A DNA stretch of 6,399 bases, taken from Phycisphaerales bacterium (GTDB taxonomy: Bacteria; Planctomycetota; Phycisphaerae; Phycisphaerales; SM1A02). A program made the translations under genes and the position numbers. The stretch lies in the NCBI GenBank assembly GCA_018882625.1, contig VERO01000141.1, positions 1 through 6,399 on the forward strand, read 5' to 3'. Within the stretch, counting starts at the first letter, position 1. Every line of letters begins with the position of its first letter. Positions 1 through 6,063 of this stretch are shown here, in pieces. The notes below the pieces were generated by a model that worked only from the letters and a program-made list of their open reading frames with translations, searched no databases and had not been told where the DNA came from.

Positions 1-810
1 GTGCAGGCTCCGCGCAGCGCCCTCGTGGGTGCGGCGCCGCCGGACGAGGGTGAGCCGGTCACGCTCGACCTGCGTGCGCTGGCCCGGGCGATCGCCGATC
101 CCGATGCATGGGGGTCGCTGGACCCGTCGGCCCGGGCGCTGCTGGAGGGCGCTCTTGGCCGCGCGCTCTCAGATGGCACGCCCGGCCGGCGTATGGTGCT
201 TGAAGCGACCATCGCCTCGGAGCGCTCGCGCATCGGTGCCGATCTCGCGCTGCGGGACGTTGACGCGCTCGTGCGACAGCACGGTTCGCCGCCGGCAGGC
301 GACCCCGCGGCGTTCGCGATCCAGCAGGCACGGATGCGCAGCGCGTCGGCTGGCACCGCGCGTGCGCAGGCTGCTTCAGCGGCGGTGCAGGCCGAGGCGC
401 GAGCGGCACTGTCGGTCATCCGTGCGCTCGAGGACAGCGTGTCCCGCGCGGGCAGCATGATGGCCGGATGGCAGGCGCGCCGATTTCTCGTGTCGGGTGC
501 GCTCGCCTCTGGAGTGCCGGAGTGGAGCGCCGCGCGCGCGCTCCTGATGCGCAGCGAGCGGGCCGCATGGTGTGACGCGCTCGATGGCGAGTCGGCGCGT
601 CCCGCCGCGGAGCTGTGGGCTGCGGCGCTGGACTCGCTCGGCCAGTCGGCGCAGGCGCGCACCGATGCGCCAGATCCCGCGACATGGATCGGATGGAGGC
701 TGGCACGTGGGCAGCTCGAGCAGTCGGCGCAACGCACGCTGTTTCTCGCGGGCCTGCCCGGGCTGAGGGCTCCATCCATGGCTGTGCCCGGCGCCGGCAG
801 CCAGAGATAG
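1..810 (+). CDS. Uncharacterised Ala-rich helical protein, possibly 5'-partial
   Basis: I do not recognise this protein. The reading frame is open from the first base, where a GTG could be a start, but the frame may equally continue upstream of the window, so the N-terminus is uncertain. The 269 visible residues are rich in Ala, Arg, Ser and Leu, with no signal peptide, clear membrane segment or catalytic motif. Residues about 103-150 read as a long helical, possibly coiled-coil stretch (many Ala, Gln, Arg, Glu), followed by a Trp-containing helical region (W157, W175, W190, W206, W229, W232). The tail (about 255-269) is Pro/Gly-rich and probably disordered. It ends in TAG at 808-810, only 9 bp before aroC, so the two are probably co-transcribed. 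That proximity does not imply a role in aromatic biosynthesis. Coding is supported by the uninterrupted frame and tight spacing to aroC; function is unknown. Confidence 0.7.
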   Translation: MQAPRSALVGAAPPDEGEPVTLDLRALARAIADPDAWGSLDPSARALLEGALGRALSDGTPGRRMVLEATIASERSRIGADLALRDVDALVRQHGSPPAGDPAAFAIQQARMRSASAGTARAQAASAAVQAEARAALSVIRALEDSVSRAGSMMAGWQARRFLVSGALASGVPEWSAARALLMRSERAAWCDALDGESARPAAELWAAALDSLGQSAQARTDAPDPATWIGWRLARGQLEQSAQRTLFLAGLPGLRAPSMAVPGAGSQR

Positions 811-812
811 GA
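809..812 (+). promoter_or_regulatory. Shine-Dalgarno AGGA for aroC
   Basis: AGGA lies 7 nt before the GTG at 820 and overlaps the TAG stop of the upstream gene. This supports GTG 820 as the aroC start and suggests translational coupling with the upstream frame. It is the only clear Shine-Dalgarno I see in the window. Confidence 0.6.
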
Positions 813-819
813 TCGCTTC

Positions 820-2016
820 GTGGAACTCTCGTACCGCACCGCTGGCGAGTCGCACGGGCCGTGCGTGCTTGCGCTGGTCGAGGGAATGCCGGCCGGCGTT
901 CCGGTGGACGTGGCGGGCATCGATGCGGAGCTTGCACGAAGGCAGGGCGGGTACGGCCGCGGGGCGCGCCAGCGCATCGAGCAGGACAGCATCGAGGTGC
1001 TCTCAGGCGTGAGGCTCGGGCACACGATCGGCAGCCCGATTGCGATGCGCATCCCCAACCGGGACTCGCGGATCGACGATGTGGTGCGGACGCCGCCGGT
1101 GCACCGGCCGCGGCCCGGACATGCCGACCTCGCGGGCAGCATCAAGTGGCTGACGAACGACTGCAGGGCGACGCTCGAGCGCGCGAGCGCGCGAGAGACC
1201 GCGGCACGCACTGCCGCGGGCGCGCTGGCGCGCAGCCTCCTGCGCCCCTTCGGCATCGAGGTGTTCGGATTCGTGCGCGGCGCGCTCGATGCGGTGTGGG
1301 ATGGCGTCCCGCGGCCGGAGGACCTTGCGGCGGTGCGCGCGGCGCGCGACGCAAGCGACGTGTACTGCCCGGATCCTGCCACGGGTGCGCGCATCGCCGC
1401 GCACATCCGCACCGCCAAGGAGCGCAAGGACACCGTGGGCGGTCTCTGCGAGGTCCACGTCTTCGGCGCTATGCCGGGGCTGGGCTCGTGCGCGAGCTCC
1501 ACCGAGCGCCTCGATGCGCGGCTCGCCGGCGCGGTGATGGGGATCCAGGCCTTCAAGTCCGTGGAGATCGGGCTGGGCAAGGACGTGGCGTCGCGCATGG
1601 GCAGCGCCGTGCATGACCCCATCGCCTTCGATCCGGCGCGTACGGACGGCCCGCACCTGGGCTACGGGCGGCCCTCCAACAACGCAGGCGGACTGGAAGG
1701 CGGCATGAGCAACGGCATGCCCATCGTGGTGCGCGGGGCGATGAAGCCGATCAGCACGCTGCTGCAGGGGCTGCCGAGCGTCGATCTTGTCACCGGCGAG
1801 GCCGTCACCAGCCAGTACGAGCGCTCCGACATCTGCGCGGTCGCGGCCGCGAGCGTGGTGATGGAGAACGTGGTGGCCTTCGAGGTGGCGCGCGCGCTGC
1901 GCGCCAAGTTCGGCGGCGACTCGCTCGACGAGATGTCGGCGAATGTGCGGAGCTACCTGTCGGCAGCCCGCGCGCTCACTTCATCATGGCGCGCATCCGC
2001 TCCTGGTCGAGCGTGA
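820..2016 (+). CDS. aroC: Chorismate synthase
   Basis: This cytoplasmic enzyme converts 5-enolpyruvylshikimate-3-phosphate to chorismate, using reduced FMN as cofactor; it is the final shikimate-pathway step. The family signatures are all visible in the 398 residues: GESHG at 9-13, GYGRG at 44-48, SGVRLGHTIGSPI at 62-74, RPGHADLAG at 98-106 (containing the second conserved His), ERASARETAAR at 120-130, GLGS at 220-223, SNNAGGLEGGMSNG at 286-299 and ERSDICA at 334-340. Length and the short N-terminus before GESHG match the monofunctional AroC type of many non-proteobacteria. GTG 820 is chosen because it places GESHG close to the N-terminus, as in the family, and has AGGA 7 nt upstream. An insert around 81-97 replaces the usual residues between the conserved Asn and RPGHAD. 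The last dozen or so residues, after the conserved FGGDSLDE region and its trailing helix, are encoded in DNA shared with the opposite-strand lipoprotein gene. Confidence 0.97.
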   Translation: MELSYRTAGESHGPCVLALVEGMPAGVPVDVAGIDAELARRQGGYGRGARQRIEQDSIEVLSGVRLGHTIGSPIAMRIPNRDSRIDDVVRTPPVHRPRPGHADLAGSIKWLTNDCRATLERASARETAARTAAGALARSLLRPFGIEVFGFVRGALDAVWDGVPRPEDLAAVRAARDASDVYCPDPATGARIAAHIRTAKERKDTVGGLCEVHVFGAMPGLGSCASSTERLDARLAGAVMGIQAFKSVEIGLGKDVASRMGSAVHDPIAFDPARTDGPHLGYGRPSNNAGGLEGGMSNGMPIVVRGAMKPISTLLQGLPSVDLVTGEAVTSQYERSDICAVAAASVVMENVVAFEVARALRAKFGGDSLDEMSANVRSYLSAARALTSSWRASAPGRA

Positions 2017-3034
2017 GCGAGAGCGCCGACCCGTCCTGCCTCATCTTCAGTCCCTCGAAGAGCGGACCCCACTGGGTTGGCTTCGGCGCAGGCGCATCGC
2101 CATCCTCGGCGTCTCCCTCGGCCATCATCGACTGCATCTGGATGAACCCGAGGATCGTCTGGAGGGTCTCGTCCCAGGCGGAGTTGAACTCGGCTGCCTG
2201 GGCGTCGCTGGCGAAGGCCATGCGCGCGCGGATGGCGGGGGCCTTGCCGAATGTCACGGACGCCGACAGCATCTGCAGCGTCTCGAGCGCGGAGACGACG
2301 CGACCGACCATCATCTGCGCCTGAAGCATCATCTCGTCGTCGGAATCGAGCGCCGCGCGCATCGAGTCCGTCATGCGCATGGCCATGGCCATCGATGCGC
2401 CCGACTGGCGCGAGATCGCGGACTCGAAGGACTTCGCCATGGCCTCGTCGCCGCCGGTGGGCAGCGGCTGGTCCGATGAGGTGCGGATCGCAAACCACCC
2501 GGGCGCCACCGATGTCGCGGTGCACTCGGCAAGGTCGTCGTCCATGCTGCGCAGCGCCTTCTCGATCGCGGGACCTGCATCGCGCGTCTTGGCCTGCACG
2601 AGGGCGGTGCCGAACTCGAAGAGGGCATCGGAGTCCGCGCCCGCGGCATCGGCCGCGAGCTCGCCCGCGCTGGAGAGCGCCGACTCGGGAATGACCACCC
2701 AGATGCCGGTGGCGCCGGCCTCGACCAGCGACCTCATCGCGGCATCAGAGACCGTGTTGTCACCACCCTCCTCCTCCATCGAGAGAGCCTGCAGCTGGAT
2801 GAGCCCCGACAGCTGCACGATCTGCGGGTTCGACGAGCGGCGCGCGATGTCCGCCACCGCATCCATCGACTCGCGGATCATGGCGCTCTGCATCGACGCA
2901 GGGTCGACTCTCACGACGATCGCGGTGTCCGCGGGCACTGCCTCGGCCGGCAGGCTCTCCTGCACGCCGCATGCGGCGAGAGCGCACGGGATGATGGCCA
3001 TCAGGGATCGCACGGCGGTAGCGAGTGGGTGCAT
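1976..3034 (-). CDS. Met-rich predicted lipoprotein of unknown function
   Basis: The 352-residue product begins with a lipoprotein signal: a short basic n-region (R9), a hydrophobic stretch, and a lipobox LAAC with Cys22 as the predicted lipidated residue. The mature protein should be anchored in a membrane facing the periplasm or exterior. It starts with PADTAIVVRVD (34-44), followed by mainly helical segments. The region PAIRARMAFASDAQAAEF (266-283), an acidic/Pro linker (306-320) and a last strand-rich part ending SALSLTLDQ (336-344) resemble the arrangement of large planctomycete secreted proteins of unknown function. I cannot name a family. Met is unusually common: 27 of 352, with nine in residues 215-242. 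ATG 3034 is chosen because it gives the complete signal; a later Met at 12 would remove the basic n-region. No Shine-Dalgarno is seen. The 3' end overlaps the end of aroC by 41 bp. Confidence 0.88.
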   Translation of the reverse strand: MHPLATAVRSLMAIIPCALAACGVQESLPAEAVPADTAIVVRVDPASMQSAMIRESMDAVADIARRSSNPQIVQLSGLIQLQALSMEEEGGDNTVSDAAMRSLVEAGATGIWVVIPESALSSAGELAADAAGADSDALFEFGTALVQAKTRDAGPAIEKALRSMDDDLAECTATSVAPGWFAIRTSSDQPLPTGGDEAMAKSFESAISRQSGASMAMAMRMTDSMRAALDSDDEMMLQAQMMVGRVVSALETLQMLSASVTFGKAPAIRARMAFASDAQAAEFNSAWDETLQTILGFIQMQSMMAEGDAEDGDAPAPKPTQWGPLFEGLKMRQDGSALSLTLDQERMRAMMK

Positions 3035-3040
3035 CGCCAG

Positions 3041-3046
3041 ATGCTA
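3041..3046 (-). promoter_or_regulatory. Candidate -10 element (TAGCAT) of a leaderless promoter for the lipoprotein gene
   Basis: On the minus strand TAGCAT matches the TAnnnT -10 pattern (4 of 6 to TATAAT) and sits 6 nt before the ATG at 3034, so transcription would begin at or next to the start codon. No recognisable -35 was found at normal spacing. The remaining gap back to the Cupin_5 stop (3047-3117) is GC-rich and holds nothing else I can call. Confidence 0.4.
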
Positions 3047-3117
3047 GATGGCGCGCCGGAAGGGGCGCGAGTCGCCTCACGGCTGCGTGGGGCGGTCTCC
3101 TGCGGCGGGCTGCAAGG

Positions 3118-3663
3118 TCAGGGCGACCAACCCGCTGGCGCGAGCTCGAAATGCGCGAACTCGAAGCCGGGGGCGACCACGCATCCCATCAGGCTCCAGT
3201 CACCAAGCGGCTGCGCACTCTGCCACGCGTGCGCTGGCACCACGGCCTGCGGACGCTCGCCCGCGGTGAGGTTGATGCCGAGCCGGTGCAGGGCAACCGC
3301 GGGCAATGCACAGTCGCGTGCACGCGATGCGTGGCTGTCGCCGGCCCGCGGATCCTGCCCCGTCGCGACCGACAGCTCCATCGGTGCGCCAGCGTGCCAC
3401 GCCCAGAGCTCGTCCGCATCGACACGGTGCCAGTGCGACCGCTGTCCGCGCTCGAGCAGGTAGTAGATCGATGTCATCGCGGCGCGCGAGGGGTCTGCGC
3501 CGGGCACACGGGCATGCATGCCGCCGCTGGATCCCGCGCCGGCGTTCCGCCCATGCGCAAGCGGCTCCACGCGCTGCAGCGAGCGGTGGATCTCGACGTA
3601 CCAGCCCCCTTCGGGATGAGGCCGCATGCCCAGTGCGCCGACGATCTCCTGTGCCTCTCGCAT
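3118..3663 (-). CDS. Cupin_5 (DUF985) family protein
   Basis: The 181-residue product is a single-domain cupin of the DUF985/Cupin_5 type. Visible family motifs in order are HPEGGWYVEIHRS (16-28), TSIYYLL (64-70), SHWHRVDADELWAWHAG (76-92), GERPQAVVPAHAWQSA (135-150) and GCVVAPGFEF (160-169). These form the small beta-barrel, with the His/Glu-bearing segment (H77, H79, E85, H90) lining the pocket. The biochemical role of the family is not firmly established; links to sugar-epimerase-like cupins are structural, so I assign no substrate. Residues 29-62 form a longer than usual Gly/Ala-rich insert between the first two motifs. ATG 3663 is chosen because it puts the domain about 15 residues from the N-terminus, as in the family; the frame remains open upstream to 3777, but that extension is Arg-rich and overlaps the divergent GAF gene. 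It is transcribed away from the GAF gene, with only 38 bp between starts. The lipoprotein gene lies 83 bp downstream on the same strand. Confidence 0.93.
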   Translation of the reverse strand: MREAQEIVGALGMRPHPEGGWYVEIHRSLQRVEPLAHGRNAGAGSSGGMHARVPGADPSRAAMTSIYYLLERGQRSHWHRVDADELWAWHAGAPMELSVATGQDPRAGDSHASRARDCALPAVALHRLGINLTAGERPQAVVPAHAWQSAQPLGDWSLMGCVVAPGFEFAHFELAPAGWSP

Positions 3664-3670
3664 GCACGTG

Positions 3671-3676
3671 ACGTTA
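3671..3676 (-). promoter_or_regulatory. Candidate -10 element (TAACGT) for the Cupin_5 gene
   Basis: On the minus strand TAACGT fits TAnnnT and lies 7 nt before the ATG at 3663, again placing a likely transcript start at the start codon. It matches only 3 of 6 bases of the TATAAT consensus, so the support is mainly positional and by analogy with the two other genes showing the same arrangement. Confidence 0.33.
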
Positions 3677-3689
3677 GCTGCCTGTGACC

Positions 3690-3695
3690 TACGAT
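3690..3695 (+). promoter_or_regulatory. Candidate -10 element (TACGAT) of a leaderless promoter for the GAF/membrane-protein pair
   Basis: TACGAT (4 of 6 to TATAAT) ends 6 nt before the ATG at 3702. GTGACG at 3668-3673 matches four of the six bases of TTGACA, with a 16-bp spacer. The element lies only 13 bp from the opposing Cupin_5 -10 candidate. If used, it favours ATG 3702 over the in-frame GTG at 3684, which lies upstream of this hexamer. Confidence 0.42.
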
Positions 3696-3701
3696 CGCGG
3701 G

Positions 3702-4175
3702 ATGCATCCGCAGCACGCATCGCATGCATCGTCATCGCCCTCGGACCAGGTCGCGCTCGAGGCGGCCATCGCCGCACTGGGGGCAGAGTCGGGCACGGTG
3801 CACAGGATCGGAGACGACGGGCACCTGCACCTCAGCGCAATCGTCGGGCAGTATCCGCCTCCCGTGATGGAGGCGATCCGGCGCATCCCCGTAGGCAAGG
3901 GCCTCGCAGGCCTCGCCGCGGAGCGCCGCGAGCCCGTGACGGTGTGCAACATCCAGGACGATGCGTCAGGCCAGACGCGGCCGGGCGCACGCGCCACCGG
4001 CATGGAGGGTGCGATCACGGTGCCATGCATCGATGCGACCGGCACGTTGCGTGCTGTGCTGGGCATCGCGAACCGTTCGGCGCGCACCTTCGCGTCCGAA
4101 GAGGTCAGCGCACTCCTGTCGCGCGGCCGCGACCTCGCCTGCGCCATCGCCTGCTCGGGGCCGCACAGCGCGTGA
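3702..4175 (+). CDS. Stand-alone GAF-domain protein
   Basis: The 157-residue product is almost entirely one GAF domain, a small-molecule or redox/light-sensing fold, with no attached kinase, cyclase or DNA-binding output domain. The pattern is typical: SGTVHRI (30-36) in the first strand, LHLSAIVGQYPPPVMEAI (42-59), the IPVGKGLAGLAAERREPV block (62-79), VCNIQDD (81-87), ITVPCID (105-111), and LRAVLGIANRSARTFASEE (116-134) leading into the C-terminal helix. The first 12 residues are His/Ser/Ala-rich (H2, H5, H8) and probably disordered. Cys82, 109, 147 and 151 are present, but the Cys arrangement of free methionine-(R)-sulfoxide reductase is not evident. ATG 3702 is preferred over GTG 3684 because it follows a -10-like hexamer; neither has a Shine-Dalgarno. 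The stop overlaps the GTG of the next gene, so the two proteins are likely made together. The ligand is unknown; a regulatory role for the membrane protein is an inference from coupling. Confidence 0.9.
   Translation: MHPQHASHASSSPSDQVALEAAIAALGAESGTVHRIGDDGHLHLSAIVGQYPPPVMEAIRRIPVGKGLAGLAAERREPVTVCNIQDDASGQTRPGARATGMEGAITVPCIDATGTLRAVLGIANRSARTFASEEVSALLSRGRDLACAIACSGPHSA
4172..4175 (+). promoter_or_regulatory. GTGA stop/start overlap coupling the GAF and membrane-protein genes
   Basis: The GTG start of the membrane protein (4172-4174) overlaps the TGA stop of the GAF protein (4173-4175). No independent Shine-Dalgarno is evident upstream of it, so translation by re-initiation (termination-reinitiation coupling) is the simplest reading. 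Confidence 0.75.
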
Positions 4176-5047
4176 TCGACCTCGTGCACGTCGCACTTGC
4201 GGCGAGCGCCGCTGCCGGTGTGGCCATCGGGGCCACGGTGGCTGTCGAGCGTTTGGGCGGACGCATCGGCGGCGTGCTCGCGACGATTCCCACGACGATC
4301 GTGCCTGCCACAGCGGCGATCTGGATCTCGATGCCCCAGGAGGCCGGCGCGCTCGAGTCGTTCCGCATCTCGATGGCGCTGGTCCCCGTAGGCATGCTGC
4401 TCTGCGGGTGCGTGCTCGCGACATGGCGCCTCCTGCCGCAGCGGCTGCCTCGCGGATGGAGCGATGCGCGGCGCATGTGGTGCACGCTCGCCACGAGCGT
4501 GTGCGTCTGGGCGACAGGATCCGCAGCGATAGTCGCCGCAGAGCATGCGATCGGCCCAACGCTCGTCACCGCAGCCGTATGGGGCGCTGCAGGCTGGGCC
4601 ATGACGCTCGCCCTTGGGGTTGGCTTGTGGCGCATCTCGCATCACGCGCCGCGCGGTCACCGGAAGGTTGGGGCTGTCGCGCTCGCGCTGCGCGGCACCG
4701 CTTCAGGCACGGCAATCGCCATCTCGACAGCGATTGCCCAGTCCGGCTTCCCCATCGCCTCTGGCATCGCGAGCACATTTCCGGCGATCTTCCTCACGAC
4801 CATGGTGGCCACATGGATCGCGCAGGGCAGCGGAGTGCCGACGGGAGCCACCGGGCCGATGGTGCTCGGATCGCTCAGCGTCGGTGCCTACGCGGCGCTG
4901 TCGGCCGTGCTGTACCCCGAGGCCGGCCTCGCGCTGGGCATTCCCCTCTGCTGGGTGCTCGCCGTGATCGGCACCACGGTGCCCGTGCACCTGTGGCTGC
5001 TGCGCGGGGCGCGCCACAGCCCTGCGCCCGTGACCCGCGCCCCCTAG
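4172..5047 (+). CDS. Polytopic membrane protein with a probable internal duplication
   Basis: I do not recognise a named family. The 291-residue product is an integral membrane protein with about nine hydrophobic segments, near residues 4-25, 33-53, 65-85, 103-123, 130-153, 168-190, 195-217, 229-248 and 253-277. The first part (about 7-52) resembles the later part (about 169-216): each begins VALA, and the aligned cores GVLATIP (34-40) and GIASTFP (198-204) are each followed at the same distance by WI (51-52 and 215-216). This suggests two homologous four-helix units separated by one helix, hence possibly inverted, as in many transporters. Charged residues inside the membrane are rare; conserved-looking Pro, Gly and Thr dominate. 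GTG 4172 is chosen because its GTGA overlaps the GAF stop and it directly precedes the first helix; the frame stays open further upstream but reads as Arg-rich nonsense under the GAF gene. Transport or channel function is inference only. Confidence 0.82.
   Translation: MIDLVHVALAASAAAGVAIGATVAVERLGGRIGGVLATIPTTIVPATAAIWISMPQEAGALESFRISMALVPVGMLLCGCVLATWRLLPQRLPRGWSDARRMWCTLATSVCVWATGSAAIVAAEHAIGPTLVTAAVWGAAGWAMTLALGVGLWRISHHAPRGHRKVGAVALALRGTASGTAIAISTAIAQSGFPIASGIASTFPAIFLTTMVATWIAQGSGVPTGATGPMVLGSLSVGAYAALSAVLYPEAGLALGIPLCWVLAVIGTTVPVHLWLLRGARHSPAPVTRAP
4190..4327 (+). repeat. Protein-level repeat unit A within the membrane protein
   Basis: This stretch encodes residues 7-52, covering the first two transmembrane segments. 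It aligns by eye with residues 169-216 (unit B), allowing two single-residue gaps, with about 14-15 identities over 48 columns including VALA, the Gly-x-x-x-Thr-x-Pro core and terminal WI. No similarity is evident at the DNA level, so any duplication is old. Confidence 0.5.
4676..4819 (+). repeat. Protein-level repeat unit B within the membrane protein
   Basis: This stretch encodes residues 169-216, the counterpart of unit A. The shared core is GIASTFP (198-204) followed ten residues later by WI. The next segments also show loose correspondence (VPVGM at 71-75 with LSVGA at 235-239). Compositional bias of membrane helices could account for part of the match. Confidence 0.5.
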
Positions 5048-5141
5048 CGCGCTGCCATCGGTGTGGAGCTGGCCCGCCGTGGCAGGCCGGTGCCCGCAAT
5101 AGTTGCACGGTGGGGCGCACACGAGCCGACCTCTTCGGTGC

Positions 5142-6047
5142 ATGGACACCTCAGAGCTCGTCGAGCAGGCGCACACGGCGGTCCAGCGGTACGGCGTCAC
5201 CGATGGGGAGTCGTTCCGGCTCAAGGACCACGACCCTGCGGACACGGGCGCGCTCTCCGGCAAGGACAAGCCGCGTGCGCAGGAGATGCTCGCGGAGGGC
5301 ATCCGCGTGCTTTCCGAGATGCAGGACACCCTCTACGCGCAGAACCGCTGGTCCATCCTGCTCATCTTCCAGGCGATGGATGCGGCCGGCAAGGATGGCG
5401 TGATCAAGCATGTGATGAGCGGGGTGAACCCGCAGGGCTGCGACGTGCACCCGTTCAAGGCGCCAACGCACCAGGAGCTCGACCACGACTTCATGTGGCG
5501 CTGCAGCCGCGCGCTGCCATCCCGCGGCAAGATCGGCATCTTCAACCGCTCCTACTACGAGGAGGTCCTCGTGGTGCGGGTGCACGAGGGCATCCTGCGC
5601 ACGCAGCAGCTGCCGCCATCGCTCGTCACGGACGGCATCTGGGACCAGCGGCTCAAGGACATCCGCTCGTACGAGCGCTACCTCTCGCGCAACGGCACGG
5701 TGATCCGCAAGTTCTTCCTCAACGTCTCGCGCGAGGAGCAGCGACGGCGATTTCTCGAGCGCATCGAGAACCCGTCGAAGAACTGGAAGTTCAACGAGGC
5801 GGATGTGGCCGAGCGCGCGCACTGGAGCGACTACATGAAGGCGTACGAGGCGGCGATCAGGGCTACCGCAACGCCCGAGGCGCCGTGGTTCGTGGTGCCC
5901 GCCGACAACAAGTGGTTCACCAGGCTTGTGGTGGCAGGCGTGGTGATCGACACGCTCGCGTCGCTCAGCCTCAAGTACCCGGTTCTGGATCCGGTGCGCC
6001 AGGCGAAGCTCGCTGCAGCGAGGCAGTCGCTGCTCAGCGAGCGCTGA
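5142..6047 (+). CDS. ppk2: PPK2-family polyphosphate:nucleotide phosphotransferase, class III-like
   Basis: The enzyme transfers phosphate between polyphosphate and nucleotides in the cytoplasm; class III members phosphorylate both AMP and ADP. The 301 residues carry a Walker A-type loop AMDAAGKDG (78-86), the GVNPQGCDVHPFKAP substrate-binding stretch (94-108), the Walker B region IGIFNRSYYEEVLVVRVH (131-148) and the lid region KNWKFNEADVAERAHW (213-228), then the WFVVPADNKWFTR motif (249-261). The NRSYYEEVLVVRVH form, with Asn where other classes have Asp in DRS, is what I associate with class III proteins. The length of about 300 residues is normal for a one-domain PPK2. ATG 5142 is preferred; an in-frame TTG at 5103 would add 13 residues with no family resemblance. 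No clear Shine-Dalgarno precedes it. It follows the membrane protein gene by 94 bp and may have its own promoter. No polyphosphate-synthesising PPK1 is present here. Confidence 0.95.
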   Translation: MDTSELVEQAHTAVQRYGVTDGESFRLKDHDPADTGALSGKDKPRAQEMLAEGIRVLSEMQDTLYAQNRWSILLIFQAMDAAGKDGVIKHVMSGVNPQGCDVHPFKAPTHQELDHDFMWRCSRALPSRGKIGIFNRSYYEEVLVVRVHEGILRTQQLPPSLVTDGIWDQRLKDIRSYERYLSRNGTVIRKFFLNVSREEQRRRFLERIENPSKNWKFNEADVAERAHWSDYMKAYEAAIRATATPEAPWFVVPADNKWFTRLVVAGVVIDTLASLSLKYPVLDPVRQAKLAAARQSLLSER

Positions 6048-6063
6048 ACCTGCGGGGGGGTCC

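Noticed and set aside
615..1616. Long open frame (333 codons) across the end of the first gene and the first two thirds of aroC
   Set aside because: It is Arg/Ala/Gly-rich with no recognisable motif and lies in another frame of aroC, whose signatures are all intact; it is a typical high-GC shadow frame.
1943..2479. Plus-strand open frames across the lipoprotein gene
   Set aside because: The minus-strand frame has a complete lipoprotein signal and plausible composition; the plus-strand translations are His/Arg-rich and without motifs.
3702..3735. GCATC/ATGCAT-rich stretch at the start of the GAF gene as an operator or repeat
   Set aside because: Short CATC-like motifs recur, but no palindrome extends beyond 6 bp, and the pattern is explained by His/Ala/Ser codons.
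3664..3777. N-terminal extension of the Cupin_5 protein to 3777
   Set aside because: The added residues are Arg-rich without family similarity and would overlap the divergent GAF gene; ATG 3663 gives the normal family N-terminus.
3626..4171. N-terminal extension of the membrane protein back to 3626
   Set aside because: The frame is open, but the extension is Arg/Gly-rich and runs under the GAF gene. The GTG at 4172 overlapping the GAF stop directly precedes the first membrane helix.
3702..4175. GAF protein as a free methionine-(R)-sulfoxide reductase
   Set aside because: Cys residues are present, but their positions and surrounding motifs do not resemble those enzymes as I know them.
5071..5110. 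Possible hairpins and a promoter in the gap before ppk2 (GGCC pairing at 5071-5088, CCGTG/CACGG pairing, short inverted repeat GCAA-tag-TTGC at 5096-5106, AATAGT at 5098-5103)
   Set aside because: Each pairing is short or bulged and they compete with one another; AATAGT has no matching -35. I see no structure good enough to call a terminator or promoter.
5103..5141. TTG 5103 as the ppk2 start
   Set aside because: The 13 added residues show no PPK2 similarity; ATG 5142 gives a normal N-terminus and length.
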